Shown in pieces: positions 1 to 11,872 of a DNA stretch of 64,000 nucleotides. This DNA comes from Iris pallida. Its lineage: Eukaryota; Streptophyta; Magnoliopsida; Asparagales; Iridaceae. Both the position numbers and the translations under genes were made by a program. The stretch's first letter is position 1, and each line of letters begins with the position of its first letter. The DNA lies in NCBI GenBank assembly GCA_029216955.1, contig JANAVB010015600.1, forward strand, positions 29,534,778 to 29,598,777. Reading direction: 5' to 3'. The notes beneath the pieces are model-generated. The model saw only the letters and a list, made by a program, of their open reading frames with translations, did no database searches and had not been told where the DNA came from.

Positions 1-457
1 TGAAGCAAATGGAGCACAAAATGACGTGTCTGAGTTGGACACGAAGGTCATGGGTGACGAGCGTCTCGAGTAGATCATGCATGATCAGTTGGTTTAAAGA
101 AAATAACTGGTCTTGCGCTCCCAAATTAAAAGTCACGGTAACGTGCTAAAAATGATCAAGGAAAAGAGTGGGAAAAATAATTAATGATCAAATGGTCTAA
201 TTCGACCAGAAGTTCTACGAAGCAAAAAGAGCACAAGGGAACAAGTCTGAGTTGGACACTATATACCATCATGAAGGTAATCCTGTCCACTCCAAAACTC
301 GTAAAGAAGATTTCCAGAGTTGAACATCCCTGACACTCCAAATATCAATGGCACGGGAAAGCACACTTAAGGAAAAAAAATAACAGAATAAATTATTTAT
401 CGAAACCAATCAATCAGAAAAAAAAAAAAAATCAACCCGAAATTCGGGGTGCTCACA
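1..457 (-). repeat. Element A 3' LTR (partial)
   Basis: This is the inner end of the left LTR. It matches 7034-7500 almost base for base, including an A-rich run at 419-431 that differs in length between the copies. On the minus strand the LTR begins TGTGAGCACCCCGAATTTCG. The remaining ~3.9 kb would lie left of the window. The 61-codon open frame on its minus strand is also present in the other LTR and has no recognisable product. Confidence 0.8.
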
Positions 458-493
458 TCCTACCCACCTCATAAAAATTTCGTCCTCGAAATT
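458..493 (-). promoter_or_regulatory. Element A polypurine tract and conserved pre-PPT motif
   Basis: On the minus strand, TTCGAGGACGAA (479-493) is followed by GAGGTGGGTAGGA (458-470), which abuts the LTR start TGTGAG. A purine-rich run touching the 3' LTR is the expected plus-strand primer site of a gypsy element. The same TCGAGGACGAA-like motif lies about 10-20 bases before the tract in elements B, C and D'. Confidence 0.75.
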
Positions 494-3107
494 AAAATTT
501 CTATACTCCTTCTAGGGCAAACCCCCACAACCATAGTCCCAGAACTTAAACAAATCCTGTGATCAAAAGGACGACATACAGGGTCATGGCATACGGTCGT
601 AGTTAAGTCTCATCTAGGTATACTAGTCATGCTAAACCAAAACGGTCATAGGGTATCAAAACACACAAGCAATCCAGGGTGCTAAAATAGAAAAGTTACA
701 AAAAAATAACAAATCATCAAAACTGTAAGGCGGTCTACCATCCTATATGAAAACTGGTACTTATCAAAATAAAATAAAGGCAACTACCAATTATCTATAA
801 AGGGTACAGAAAAATCAAATTCAAACATTAAAGGATTGAAAGTCACTTGCATTGAAATCCAATCACAAAATATATACATAGAGAGAGCGTTAGAGATGGA
901 AAACTAGCATTATGTGTATGGGGACATGTTCATATGGTTAGATAGTAGACGTGTGTGTACGTAAAATATACATAAAATTGTATATGAGGATTTGGGTTTC
1001 AAACAATAACTATCAAGTTACACTAATCATGGCATATTGGTTAAGCAATATACAATACACAACTCCTTTACTCATAACATGCATGGCTAACCATATACAC
1101 ATATATATATATATATGAAGAGGTAAAGATTTAGTTATGTATCTATATACATTATAAAATGTATGCATAAACTCTATATATATTTATACAGGTATATGAA
1201 CGTAACATAGAGAGGAAATGTTAGGCTTACATGGCAGGGTATACTAAGTTAGAGTGTGTGTGTGTCCTTATACAGTATTATAGCTTAGTATTGAAAGGTT
1301 AAACCCAGTTTTAGTTCAGGATTTACATAAAAAAGAAAATAAGCTAACATTTAAACCAGGGTAATATGAACATAACGCAGTTTCAGATTTTAGGGTTTTG
1401 AACATCGCAACTAATCTCAATGGTCCCAATACATCCTATCATGATAGAAATGAAATCCTAACATACTATCCATACATTTATCTATGCATACAGTTCAATA
1501 TTACATGTTAAATCTGAAATTGAACTAAACATGGAAATCAATGTAAAAATATTAACATGTATTCAGTTTTCAGGATTTTAGAGAAATTCGAATATCAAAA
1601 CCAACTCAATGTTTATCACAACCTAACATGTAAAATATGAAACCTAACATTATATCCCTACGTATAACAATGTACACAGCTCTAAATATTATATTTAAAA
1701 CAACAATTTGAACTAACATTTAAAATCCCGTATCAAGGGTTAATATGCACACAGTCTTAGATTTGACAATTTCAAACACAAAACTCAACCAAACACATTT
1801 TCTTTTGAATTGAAACCCTATGTATAACATACATGTGCAGTGATGTAAACAAAACTATTATCATGAAATTTATATTTGAATTACGAATTTAAACTGGAAA
1901 AGCAGAAAACCAAAAATAGTGGGATTTTGAAAATTTAAACATTAACGACATATTAATATGTATTTAGATATGTGGAAATCAAGTGTAGCATGCATATGTA
2001 TTAGAAAAAATGTCTGTGTCCACTATATCTATATTCTCATGTCCTAAATAAAATTAAATTCTATATCAAGACCAACATTCGATTCCTACCAATATTGCAA
2101 AGCAGGTGATTAACGTAATCATGACAGTATTATTATTATTATTTAATACAAGAATAATAGCAAGAAAAAAATAACGATAAAATCTGTTTGCTTATCTGTT
2201 TAAAGAAGAACCATTTTGAAACCCAGAGCTAAATTATCAAATCCAGGATAAAGTCTAGCAAAATCGTCGATTCATGGTATTAAGAAGAATTTCATGGTAA
2301 GAAGTCACACAAGCTACTCCTAAGTAAACAATGAGAAACAAAACAAAACAAAACAACAATAATTCCTTTTTTTTGAATGACTGAAACAAAAGTAGCAAAA
2401 ACATGTTCGAAAATATTTAAGGTACAATTTGATAATCATATGCGTCTATCCAAATTTATGGTACTCTAAATCCTCGTCATACTAGTGAGCAAGGCTACGA
2501 TAATCACAGAGTCCTTGACTTATGCACATACCTCTAGAATCATGGTATTTAACATTTTTGCGATGCCGCTAGCTTGGCTGCAAAAACCTTAAATTCCCAC
2601 ACCCGAGAAATATATCCAAAGTCAGACTATATGTCCTCACCATGCTGGCTAATATGACTATAGAAGACTAGATTCCAAAACTCAGATGACCTAGCCCATA
2701 TAATTTCATCTTGCCAAAAATTAAATTAAATCAACAATGAATACCAAAAAAATTAAATTTATCAACGAACATCAAAATTCCAAAATGAACAAAATCCTTC
2801 AAATCATATAACTACAAAATCGGATGCTACAGCTAACATCAAGATTCAAAATTCTACAATCTTCATCAAAATCAATAAATACAAACTCAAATTCAATAAT
2901 AATACATCAAAATCAAATTTAACAACAGAAAGTAAAGATAAATCAAATCAAGGAAAAAGAGTTTTCAAATCGGAGTTAAAATAAGATTCTCAAGGGTCGT
3001 CCCAGGAATCTCTCAAGGGATCCTAATTGTGATTGAGTACCTTCAAAATATATCCTATTCCTACTGCAGGCTGTAGTGGTACTCTAGTTCGAATACCACT
3101 ACATAAA
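494..3107 (-). other. Element A internal region, AT-rich, no gene found
   Basis: I see no coding similarity in any frame: no gag, protease, RT or integrase motif. The sequence is strongly AT-rich, with a short AT run near 1096-1117 and a few TTA repeats near 2130. It is assigned to element A only because it lies between the two LTRs. It may derive from a coding parent by deletion and replacement, or be structural RNA sequence used for packaging. Confidence 0.6.
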
Positions 3108-3137
3108 CTCGACCTGCATGGGCCACCACTAAAAATG
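3073..3137 (-). promoter_or_regulatory. Element A leader: 9-bp hairpin and conserved junction motif
   Basis: Immediately inside the 5' LTR the minus strand reads TTTTTAGTGGTGGCCCATGC followed by AGGTCGAG (3108-3137). Nearly the same motif follows the 5' LTR in elements B and E. No match to the usual initiator-Met site TGGTATCAGAGC is present. Next to it, GTAGTGGTA at 3073-3081 pairs perfectly with TACCACTAC at 3094-3102 across a 12-base loop. The role is not known to me; candidates are a non-standard primer site or a packaging signal. Confidence 0.5.
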
Positions 3138-4403
3138 TGTCACGACCCGCACCCTAGAGTAAGGGCACGAGAACGTAGCAACGCCCAGCCTACGCCGCAG
3201 TGTCGGCGGTACAACGCTGTCCTAGGTCTCATGCATCTAGCAGTATAAGGATAAACAGTTTATACTCCCCGAATGGGGGTGACATAGCAGATACAGTCTC
3301 AATCACATCTAAGGTAGAGCATGATAAAGATAAATAAAACATGAAATCCAAAAGAGGTACAACAGAGAGAAATCTAAGTGTCTAAGATACACAAATCCAG
3401 AAATACATCTCAAATCTCCAAACTCAGATACAGTAATCCATAAAGTAAATACAACTCCAGACAAATGAAATAACTACTTAAACAACCTCTAATGTGTCTC
3501 CTCTAGGCTAGCAGGCAATCCCAGGCCATCTATAAAATTTATCAACAGGTCCAGTCAGGACAGGAGCGAGCACAATACATCTCATGCAGTTCATATCATG
3601 TCAGGAAATATAAAGCAGGCAATAGAATAAGATACATGAAATGCTGTAAGAAGATGTACATGAAAACAGGAGAGATATTTGATAACTGGAAATATATACA
3701 TGATAAGTAAGAACTGTAAGTGACTAGTGATTTAGAGTACGAGATGGCATATAATTGGCTTAGGTTGAACATGATGTACATGAGTGAACATGTAGGACAT
3801 CAGCCAATAAGGCTGTGTTGTACATGATAAAACATGAAAAGTAACAGAGTGAACATGATGGGTAAATCACATGACCATTTATACTCACCCCTACCCTCAA
3901 TCAGTACACAAGGATCTATTCAAGTTACGTTACGGACATGATGTTTTGGTTATACAAGAGACACATGAGGAAACATGAGCGTACATGAAAGAACATGAGA
4001 GTACATGAACGTACATGTAAGAACATGAGAGAACATGAGTGTACATGAATAACGCAGGAGCAAGGAATACATGATGTACATGAAACACATGTCATAAAGT
4101 ATCCGATGCACCCGCTAAGGGAGATAACATTCCAAGAAGAGATTCGTATAGTACCAATCTGTGATGATAACGTGACAGCATCAAGTAAAAGTAATCTAAA
4201 GCGAGAATATAAGTCGTGACAAGTATGAAACGATCAGAGAATGTACTCGCCTGATAACCTGAACAGCTGATAAGTATAGGGGGTCCAACTGAAGCCATAG
4301 AGTCCTATTTAAAGTAACACAGGTTACAAGGCGTTCAAGTTGTAATAAATAAAACTCTACAAACAGTCTATTTTATCCTATGTTCTTCTAAGTCAAAACA
4401 ACT

Positions 4404-4500
4404 CTAGGTCGACTCCGGCCAATAATCTAGTCAAACTAGGTCAAGTGTTGACTTACAGTTGACTTTGGGTCAACTGGTCAACTTAGGTCAAACAGGCTCA
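4404..4500. promoter_or_regulatory. W-box-like TTGAC/GTCAA cluster in LTR A
   Basis: At least eight TTGAC or GTCAA cores occur within about 100 bases, several in the form TTGACY that WRKY factors bind. Homologous clusters occur in LTR F and LTR C, so this is a family feature and not chance. Binding is inference. Confidence 0.45.
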
Positions 4501-4939
4501 ATTCTAGTCTAATATATAGTGTACTTCGTTATTTGTACGTCGAAACTTACGTCACGCAAATCGAGATAAGAAGATTATCGGTAAAGTTGATAATCATATT
4601 ATAGTAATCCACGTGTCCATCTTGTCAATTTCAGCGATGTGAGATTACTGGAATTGACTGAGCTCAGTTTCATTGTACTAATCCCGAAATACGAACATTA
4701 TAATAATTAATTATTAATAAATTATAAAAAGGTTAAACTCAGAGAATTTATCAACAAACATTGTCGGACGATGAAATAAACATCACCAACGTGTCCAGAA
4801 TGGTCAAATTAGCTAGGATAGCCTACCCATCGGTCCAATTTGGCCACAAGGGAAAAAAGGTAATTTCGGGTCAAAACGGTGTCCGTGTCAGAGCCGTTTT
4901 GCACCAAAAAATGTGCAAGAAAACAAGTCTATAAAATAT

Positions 4940-5420
4940 AACAAATTATATGTCCACGAAACCAGAATGACGATACGAACCCAACGGTATCTCCAGAATT
5001 GGATTCCGTTGACCCGATCTTAATTTGGCCCGTTGACCAGAACTTGAAATTCCGGTTTGCACGGAAATGCATGCCGGAGCCAATGTTCTCAAAACTCAGC
5101 AAACTACCTGTCAACGAGTCCAGAATGATGATACGAACTCAACGGTATCTCCGGAATTTGATTCTGATGAGCCGATCTCAAAATGACCCGTTGACCCGGA
5201 TATTGGTATCCGACTTGCACCGAAATGCGTGCCGGATCCAATGTCCACCAAAACCTAGCAAATTATATGTCAACGAGTCCAGAATGACGATATGAACTCA
5301 ACGGTATATCCGGAATTGGATTCCGATGAGCCGACGTCAAAAATTCTCGTTGACCCAGAATGTGGGACCCACTTTGCACCGAAAAATGTGCCAGGGCTCA
5401 CGTTCTCCAAATCTAACAAA
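4940..5420 (-). repeat. Three ~159-bp tandem units inside LTR A
   Basis: The landmark CCAGAATGAYGATAYGAAC recurs at 4962, 5120 and 5279, spacing 158 and 159 bases. Each unit continues with CAACGGTAT, a TGACCCGTTGACC-like stretch, GCACCGAAAW and a variant of GTCAACGAG. The units differ by point changes, so the amplification is not recent. The two open frames here (98 and 99 codons) are products of the repeat and have no recognisable protein. Confidence 0.75.
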
Positions 5421-7500
5421 TTTTATATGAAAACATGCCAGAACAATGCCACAAGTCTAATGGTGGTGTCAAAAATGAAATCTGGAGTCCCGTATTCAAA
5501 AATAGAATTTTACAAGTTGGAAGTTACGAATTCGGACGGCCAACTTTGTCGTCGAATTCAACCAATCAAACAAGCTCACAATGAAACGTAACTGGAGGGG
5601 TAGCAAGAGGGTTATACCAGCTTCACAACAGAACTAGTAGCATGCCAAACGGAGCTGCGGTAGAGGAGATACAAGCTGACGAAGTTGGCCCCGCAAAACT
5701 GTCCAAATTTAATACAATTTAAACGGTCAACTTGGTGGCCGATTTTGATGTATCAAACGATAAAAATAACGGACAAAAATTGACAGGGATGGAGGTGGAT
5801 ATACCGAGATTGTGTCGGAGCGAAGAAATCGCCGATCTAGCGGTCGGATTTCCAGAAAAACGTGTGCGAAGTTGCTGCGACGGAAGGCGATTTCAGTCTC
5901 GTTCCCGAGCTCATCACGACGGGACGTCGTGCAAAACGCATGAATCGCCTCGACGGCGCGTCCCGGAGGACGGTGGCCGTCAGGGGGCTGTTCGCCAGAG
6001 TGGGGCACACAGCCAGGGGGCCACGACGGCCAGTGCGGCGGCGCGACGGCGCACGACGGCGGCCCGTGCGCGCACGCGTGTGGGCGCATGCATGCGTGCA
6101 GCAGCTGCTGCTGTGCGCTGGTGGCACACAGGTAGGTGCAGCAGCTGCAGCGGCTGTGGCGAGAGTGTCCTGACGAGGTCGGCGGTGGCGTGGCCTCGAC
6201 GATGGTGGAGGTGGTGGTGATGGCTTGGATGATGATGGTGGTGGCCAGAATGGTGGTTAAATGGAGGTATTTTGTTGATGTGGTGATGCTATAGTGTGGA
6301 GGAGAAGGAGGAGGGAAGGAGGTGCTGGTGGGTGGCGGTGATGGCCGGCCACGGCGGTGGTGGCTAGGCCACGCCGGAGGGTAGATCGGGTGTGTAAGGG
6401 TGGAGGAGGCTGTGTATTGTTAGGTTGCTGTTGGAGTTTTTATGTGGAGAAAAAATTAGAAAGGAGAGAGAGAAAGAGATGAATTTATTAATGAGAGAGA
6501 GAGAGAAATGTTCTCCCATAAATTTTAGGGTCGGCCACATGGCCAAGGGGTGTTGGGGAGTTTACATGTAGGATTGAATGGATGAGATTTAATTAGGGGA
6601 ATCCAATGGCTAGAAATTAAATCTAGGAAAATTAGGTTATTCCTATAGGATTAAAATCAATAGAATTTCCAATAAATATTAAAATAGGTAGAAGGATATC
6701 TGATATTATTTTTCCAAGGATAATGATCTGAGGGTGTCATGATGGAGGGTAGCACGAAGCTGGGTTGGACTCGGTGGAGCCGGATTGGATCAAAATCGGA
6801 CATTGTGCAAAAATCGAATAAAAATAGGTGTTGATGATCATGAGTAAATAAGTAGCACATGGGAATTCCAATAAATGGGACACAAGTGGCAGGCGGGTAG
6901 TAGGCTCAATGTGGGCTATGTCCATAATTGGGACTGACAGGTTTTGGTCGACAAGGGACCTACAAATCAAGTTGGAAAATAAATATGACACCGTGGAGTG
7001 AAATAAAATCGGGTCACGTGTTAGGAAAGTTGTGTGAAGCAAATGGAGCACAAAATGACATGTCTGAGTGGGACACGAAGGTCATGGGTGACGAGCATCT
7101 CGAGTAGATCATGCATGATCAGTTGGTTTCAAGAAAATAACTGGTCTTGCGCTCCCAAATTAAAAGTCACGGTAACGTGCTTAAAATGATCAAGGAAAAG
7201 AGTGGGAAAAATAATTAATGATCAAATGGTCTAATTCGACCAGAAGTTCTGCGAAGCAAAAAGAGCACAAGGAAACAAGTCTGAGTGGGACACTATATAC
7301 CATCATGAAGGTAATCCTGTCCACTCTAAAAGTCGTGAAGAAGATTTTCAGAGATGAACATCCCTGACACTCCAAATATCAATGGCACGGAAAAGCACAC
7401 TTAAGGAAAAAAATAACAGAATAAATTATTTAACGAAACCAATCAATCAGAAAATAAAATAAAATGAAAAAAAATCAACCCAAAATTCAGGGTGCTCACA

Positions 7501-10500
7501 CCCAACATGCTATCAGCAGGATGTACGGGATATTCCCCCTCCGTTAGAACAGTAAGATCGACACTTGTCTCCAGACTCAGCTCCCTTGGAGTCAGGATTG
7601 GCGGACAAGTTCCACTTTTACCATCAAATTCCTCTGCAAGGATAGGATCTGTTGCTACCTTCCGGTCAGCAGCCACCTCAGCCTCCGCTGCTGAGTCTGG
7701 GGTAGGGCTCGGCACTGCTGCAGTCGACCACCCCTCATTATGACAAGGAGGGGAATCAACCCTCTCCTCTGTTCCAATCACATCTGTTGCCCCCGCAACA
7801 GGCTCACGCATCTCTGGAGGAACGTCATCTAAAGACGACGAACTCCACGCTACTTTCTCATCTGGAAGCCATGTCTCTGCTGGACCTTCAACGTCCAAGG
7901 CCCCCACAGCGGCTTGTACCATCTCGGGAGCTGCTTCAAACTCAGCTTCCCTCCCAACGTAATCTGGAGATACTGAAATCTCCGCTGGAACAACATTGTC
8001 AGGATTCTCCTCCACAGGGGACATTGCAATCGGAGGAATGCGCTCATCAGATGAGCTTGCTACCTCCTTCGGTTTACTTCCACCCGATTTCGAAACTCGG
8101 GTCTTCTTCTTCAACGATTCCTACAAAAGGGAAGCGTATGCCACAAAAACGACAGAAGGAACCAGATTATGGAGAATGTCTTTACCTCAGCAGGAACCGA
8201 TTCCATTGGCATTACAGGCGGCACTCCCGTAGCCATTGGAGTCGTCGTTTTTCTCAGCCTTTTTAGTACAGACGAACCGGCTTCTGCGTCAGCCCGCCTC
8301 TTTCCAGCAGGAGGATCTTCTCGATTACTTCTCACTGGTGCCACAGCAGCAGCCCGATATCCCGCCAACTCTGGTGGGCGATATGACCGATCCGCCACCA
8401 ACATATTCGTCATAGCCTCTAGCTGAGTTCCGATGATGAAACTGGTCTCCCTATCATAATCAGGAGACGCAGTATTCATGGTGCAATACAGCTTAACGGC
8501 CGAATACAGGATCTGTGGCTGAGGGTTGCGAACTGGCGTAGTGAAACGAACACCAGTGCACCCGGCGTTGTAATATTGCCAACCCCGGGCTCCATCCAGT
8601 AAACTTCCTGCAAACCCTAGACTGTTACTGGGATTTCGTAACATTTTCTGGGTGTAGCCAAACTGGCGAGCAAACCGGCATCGCAGATATAGCTCTAGAT
8701 AGCACTTATTCCGGTAGTGGTAGACCAAGTGGGAAGGCCGGATACTTTGTAACCAACGAAAACCCTATTTCGGCAGAGTAATCACATCCTCGCCAGATTC
8801 GTCCAAATCTTGGTCAGCCTCGAAATCTTTGAAGATGGGATCGACCTTGACGATCTCCCACCCCTGGAGATAAGACAAGACTCTTCTGTAAACGGGACGC
8901 CGGTGTGCAACCACTTCCTCTTGTAGAAGCGACAGATAAAGGCGTCACATTCAACGTGATCCTCTTTCGGACTTGGACTCATCAGGTTCGGGTAATGCAG
9001 AATCAACCATCCCTTCAGATAATGGAATGGTAGCTCGGCCCGGGAAAAGTTATCATTCCTACCTCTTCCATGGATCACATCATCAGCAAAAGTCCTTAAG
9101 CCCCGCAACAGGTTACACACCATCGCGGGGAGGAGAGCCAAAGGACGACCAAAAACCAATTTCACTGCTGGCAAAATGAGGTTCCGGTTCACCCTCTCCA
9201 TAGAACCTGATCCGCCCGAGAACACACAATCCCGGAGCCATGTCATCAGGTATGCAGTCAATACTGCCTTGGACGACATCCGGTGCACACAGTGCCAGAA
9301 ACAGTTGTACGCATCTTCGCCACTCTCATTTGAACGGGGGCCCCTCTCGTCTAGTCGGCTCATTTCGGAAGTTACTTCCGCGGGTTTCAGCCCCTGCGGA
9401 GTTGTAAACCGGATCTTTGAGGAGTCCGTCAAATCTTGCTTGAAGATGTAATCCCTCCAAGCAGTTACATGGGACTGAGACTTGCCTTTGTCCTTTCGTT
9501 GCATCAGATAATGATGGCTCGCCACCTCTTTGAAAATAGCCACCATTTTCGGGTCCTTTCTTTCCAGAACGACGATCTCTTCGTTTGAGGGAAAATATTC
9601 CTCGTACGGTTCTGAGCCCCAGGGAAGCTAGGACACCTCATACATCTCATGGAGAGCCAATCCCAACTCCCCCACCGGAGTAAAGAAAGTGCCAGTTTAG
9701 GCATTGAACATTTCCAAGCGCGCAAGGAACATATGCTTATTGTCGTATGTACAGAACCATGCCCTTCGCAGAGAAGAACCAGTCTTCTTTAATCTTCAAT
9801 ATCCTACCCTCGGTGGAGGTCAGTCGGTCACCGAACAGAAAGACAGGTTTCAAGAAGGTCACATCCTCGGACTCAACATATTCCAGTTTGCCGCTCTCCA
9901 TCATACTCTGGAGGAAAATAGACGATTGATTCTGGATTTGCAGCATTCTCTCGGGAGGCTGATCCAGCGTGATAGCAGCCTTCGCAGGGTTAATAACCTC
10001 CTCGTCGAAATCAACTCCCATTTGATAAAGAGAAGCATCCAGAAGGACTTCATTCAGCAAAGGGATAGTCATCGACACTGCAAAAGCAAGAGTCAGGCAA
10101 GAAGCTTTAAGAAGACAAAGTGTGTCAAAGCATTGGCACATAATCAGGGTCTAAATCCATACGCATCGACAGTAAAGCTTCAGCGCATCACCAGGGCCTA
10201 AACCCATGCGCATCAGCAGTAAAGCTTCAGCGCATCATCAGGGTGTAAGCCCATGCGCGTTAGTCGTAAAACCTCGGTGCATAATCAGGGCCTAAACCCA
10301 TGCGCGTCGGCAAAATAGCCTCGGTGCATCATCAGGACCGAAGTCCATGTGCATCGGCGACAAAGAGTTAGAGCACGCCGCCAGGTGCTTCAGACTCGTC
10401 TAAAAAATAATTAAAAGATGACACCCACCCGTCACCGCAGGCCGAACGTCGACCGATGTCATAATGGTGACAGGAGCGTCCTCCTCGACGAACTCTGCAG

Positions 10501-10546
10501 GTTCCTTTCGTTTGCCAGCACCGCCGCGAGGAGTCTTGGGAGCCAT
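7501..10546 (-). pseudogene. Tat-1 antisense gene (PMD-like), interrupted
   Basis: Exon 1 (10546-10429) starts MAPKTPRGGAGK; exon 2 (10077-8186) and exon 3 (8120 to the break at 7501) follow, with GT-AG introns at 10428-10078 and 8185-8121. Exon 2 encodes a ~110-residue N-terminal region that aligns without gaps to Tat-2, then a region resembling the plant mobile domain (PMD): a WHCVHRMSSK stretch, AYLMTWLRD, NLILPAVKLVFGRPLALLPA and FHYLKGWLILHYPNLM. Exon 3 begins ESLKKKTRVSK, a basic, possibly nuclear-targeting run, and becomes acidic and low in complexity. Relative to Tat-2 about 440 bases are missing near 9735, and frameshifts and stops occur around 9550-9735 and 8780. Element A removed the coiled-coil end. 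It runs opposite to the element's own direction. Function is unknown. Confidence 0.7.
10138..10373 (-). repeat. 47-bp minisatellite in intron 1 of the Tat-1 antisense gene
   Basis: Five units of about 47 bases start near 10138, 10186, 10233, 10280 and 10327. The core on the plus strand is GCATCATCAGGGCCTAAACC followed by CATGCGCATC. The same repeat, reversed, fills the corresponding intron of Tat-2. Confidence 0.8.
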
Positions 10547-10599
10547 TTTTCGAAGGAAGAAAGTTAGGGTTTTTCAAAAAGAAGAACTCTAAAAAGAGA

Positions 10600-10650
10600 A
10601 AGCAAAGAGAGAAAGAACTCTCTCTCTCTTTATCTCATGCCTATTTATAG
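10600..10650 (-). promoter_or_regulatory. TATA box and GA-rich leader of the Tat-1 antisense gene
   Basis: CTATAAATAG on the minus strand lies at 10650-10641, about 95 bases before the ATG at 10546. It is followed by AGAGAGAGAGAG-like sequence around 10605-10630. Tat-2 has the same box at the same distance, which supports a real promoter. Confidence 0.7.
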
Positions 10651-10920
10651 GCTCAGTCGCACGCATGAACCGATGAAGTGTGACCTCAGTCGCCGCCTCG
10701 GGTTCTGTGAGGAGATAACTGCAAATAAATCCAAAAAGATCATCATTAATCTTCTTGGTTATCGAAGCGTTATCATTTGCATTTACTGAAAGGAGCAAGC
10801 GCCCCATCTCTGATACGCGGAGTGATCATGCGCCCGAACACTCATGCGCCCCGTAGAAGACGCTACCATGCTTGTTATTCAAAGTATTCCAAAACTTGAC
10901 AAAAAGTTTTAAAAACTTTG

Positions 10921-10930
10921 AAGGGGGTCT
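10921..10930 (+). promoter_or_regulatory. Tat-1 polypurine tract
   Basis: AAGGGGGTCT directly precedes the LTR start TGTAGAAGCATGG. The reverse complement of the same arrangement flanks the Tat-2 3' LTR. Confidence 0.85.
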
Positions 10931-11550
10931 TGTAGAAGCATGGAATTTCAGGACCAGGAATCCTACGCGCCTAACATCACATGCGCCAGGGAGCCCAGAT
11001 GAAGTACTTGGTACAGCGAGAGAATAGACATTAAAATAGAATTTTTATTTCATATAAAAGTCTATTACATGTCTTTACAAAGGAGAATTTATACAAAGAA
11101 AAGATCCTAAGTCTACAGCTAGGCGCAGCAACCTCTATGCGCCTTCAAACAGGCGCATCTTGCCATGCGCCCTCAAATAGGCGCAGCAACCACCATGCGC
11201 TCCCATCAAGGCGCATCTCGCCATGCGCTCTCAGCTAGGCGCATCCCTTCAGCAGCTCAGTTATGTGCATCCTCAGTTATGTGCATCCCTTCGGCGGCTC
11301 AGTTATGTGCATCCCTTCAGCAGCTCAGTTATGTGCCGCCCTTCAGCGTCCCACAGGCGCATCATGAAGTGTCAGCATATGCGCCATCAAATACTTCGAC
11401 TAATGAAGCATTTATTGAGCAGAACGAGGGTGGCAATCAACCCTCTAGCTGGAGGAGGAGCTCTTCAAACCAAGGAAGAGAAGAGCACCGCAAATTAACC
11501 TGCGCCTAAAGGAGCAGCTTTCCACACAACCAGAATGGAAAACACCCACT

Positions 11551-11872
11551 CTAGCAGGAGGAGGAGCTCTTCCAAACCCCAAGGAAGATGATCGGAGCAC
11601 CACAATTCCGATCTGTGGCTCTTCCAGCATGACGGAGATGGGGCTCGAGCATTTCGATCTTTGGATGCAACAGGAACCTTCTGCCTACCTCAAAAGCCTT
11701 CGACTCCGAATTTTGGATGTAACAGTCACCTTCAAGTGCATCAATGAAGACAGTGCGTCGCATCTTCACATTCGGGAGCATCTCATCAACAGAATATGCT
11801 CGAGCAAACAAATTCATTCCGGGAGGATGTGAGAGAACGAGAAGCAAACTCTCTCCATGCCACTATTTATAG
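11551..11872 (-). other. Antisense TATA box and small ORF inside the Tat-1 LTR
   Basis: On the minus strand CTATAAATAG (11872-11863) lies about 46 bases upstream of an ATG at 11817. The frame reads MNLFARAYSVDEMLPNVK and on to 11551, 88 codons. The Tat-2 LTR has a corresponding AATAAATAG box and ATG (48348 and 48401), and its first 34 codons align, but a stop interrupts it. The protein is not recognised. It may be a leader of an antisense LTR transcript rather than a working protein. Confidence 0.4.

Larger units (their letters stand above)
1..7500 (-). mobile_element. Element A: non-coding large-LTR gypsy element (LARD-like), left LTR cut by window edge
   Basis: Positions 1-457 are repeated at about 7034-7500 with only scattered differences, and both copies end in GGTGCTCACA. 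Just inside the left copy is the reverse complement of a polypurine tract, so the element reads on the minus strand: 3' LTR at 1-457, internal region 458-3137, 5' LTR 3138-7500. The right LTR would be about 4.36 kb and the internal part only about 2.68 kb, with no gag or pol similarity. That is the architecture of a large retrotransposon derivative that depends on enzymes from other elements. It is inserted into the third exon of the antisense gene of Tat-1. The second target duplication lies outside the window, so insertion at 7501 rests on the abrupt change of homology. Confidence 0.75.
3138..7500 (-). repeat. Element A 5' LTR, ~4.36 kb
   Basis: The plus-strand left end is TGTCACGACCCGCACCCTAG. 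The same terminal sequence, reversed, ends LTR F at 19619, which fixes this end. The right end GCTCACA at 7500 matches position 457. Inside are the GGCGAGTACATTCTCTGAT motif (4233-4253, minus), a TTGAC/GTCAA-rich stretch (4404-4500), three ~159-bp tandem units (4940-5420), and a GC-rich block at about 5840-6400 that opens chance frames of 96-162 codons. GA-rich runs lie near 6463-6506. I could not place a TATA box with confidence. Confidence 0.75.

Noticed and set aside
5732..6220. A 162-codon plus-strand frame and overlapping frames on both strands
   Set aside because: They lie in a GC-rich block of LTR A, where stop codons are rare by composition. Arg/Ala/Pro-rich content and openness in several frames indicate chance.
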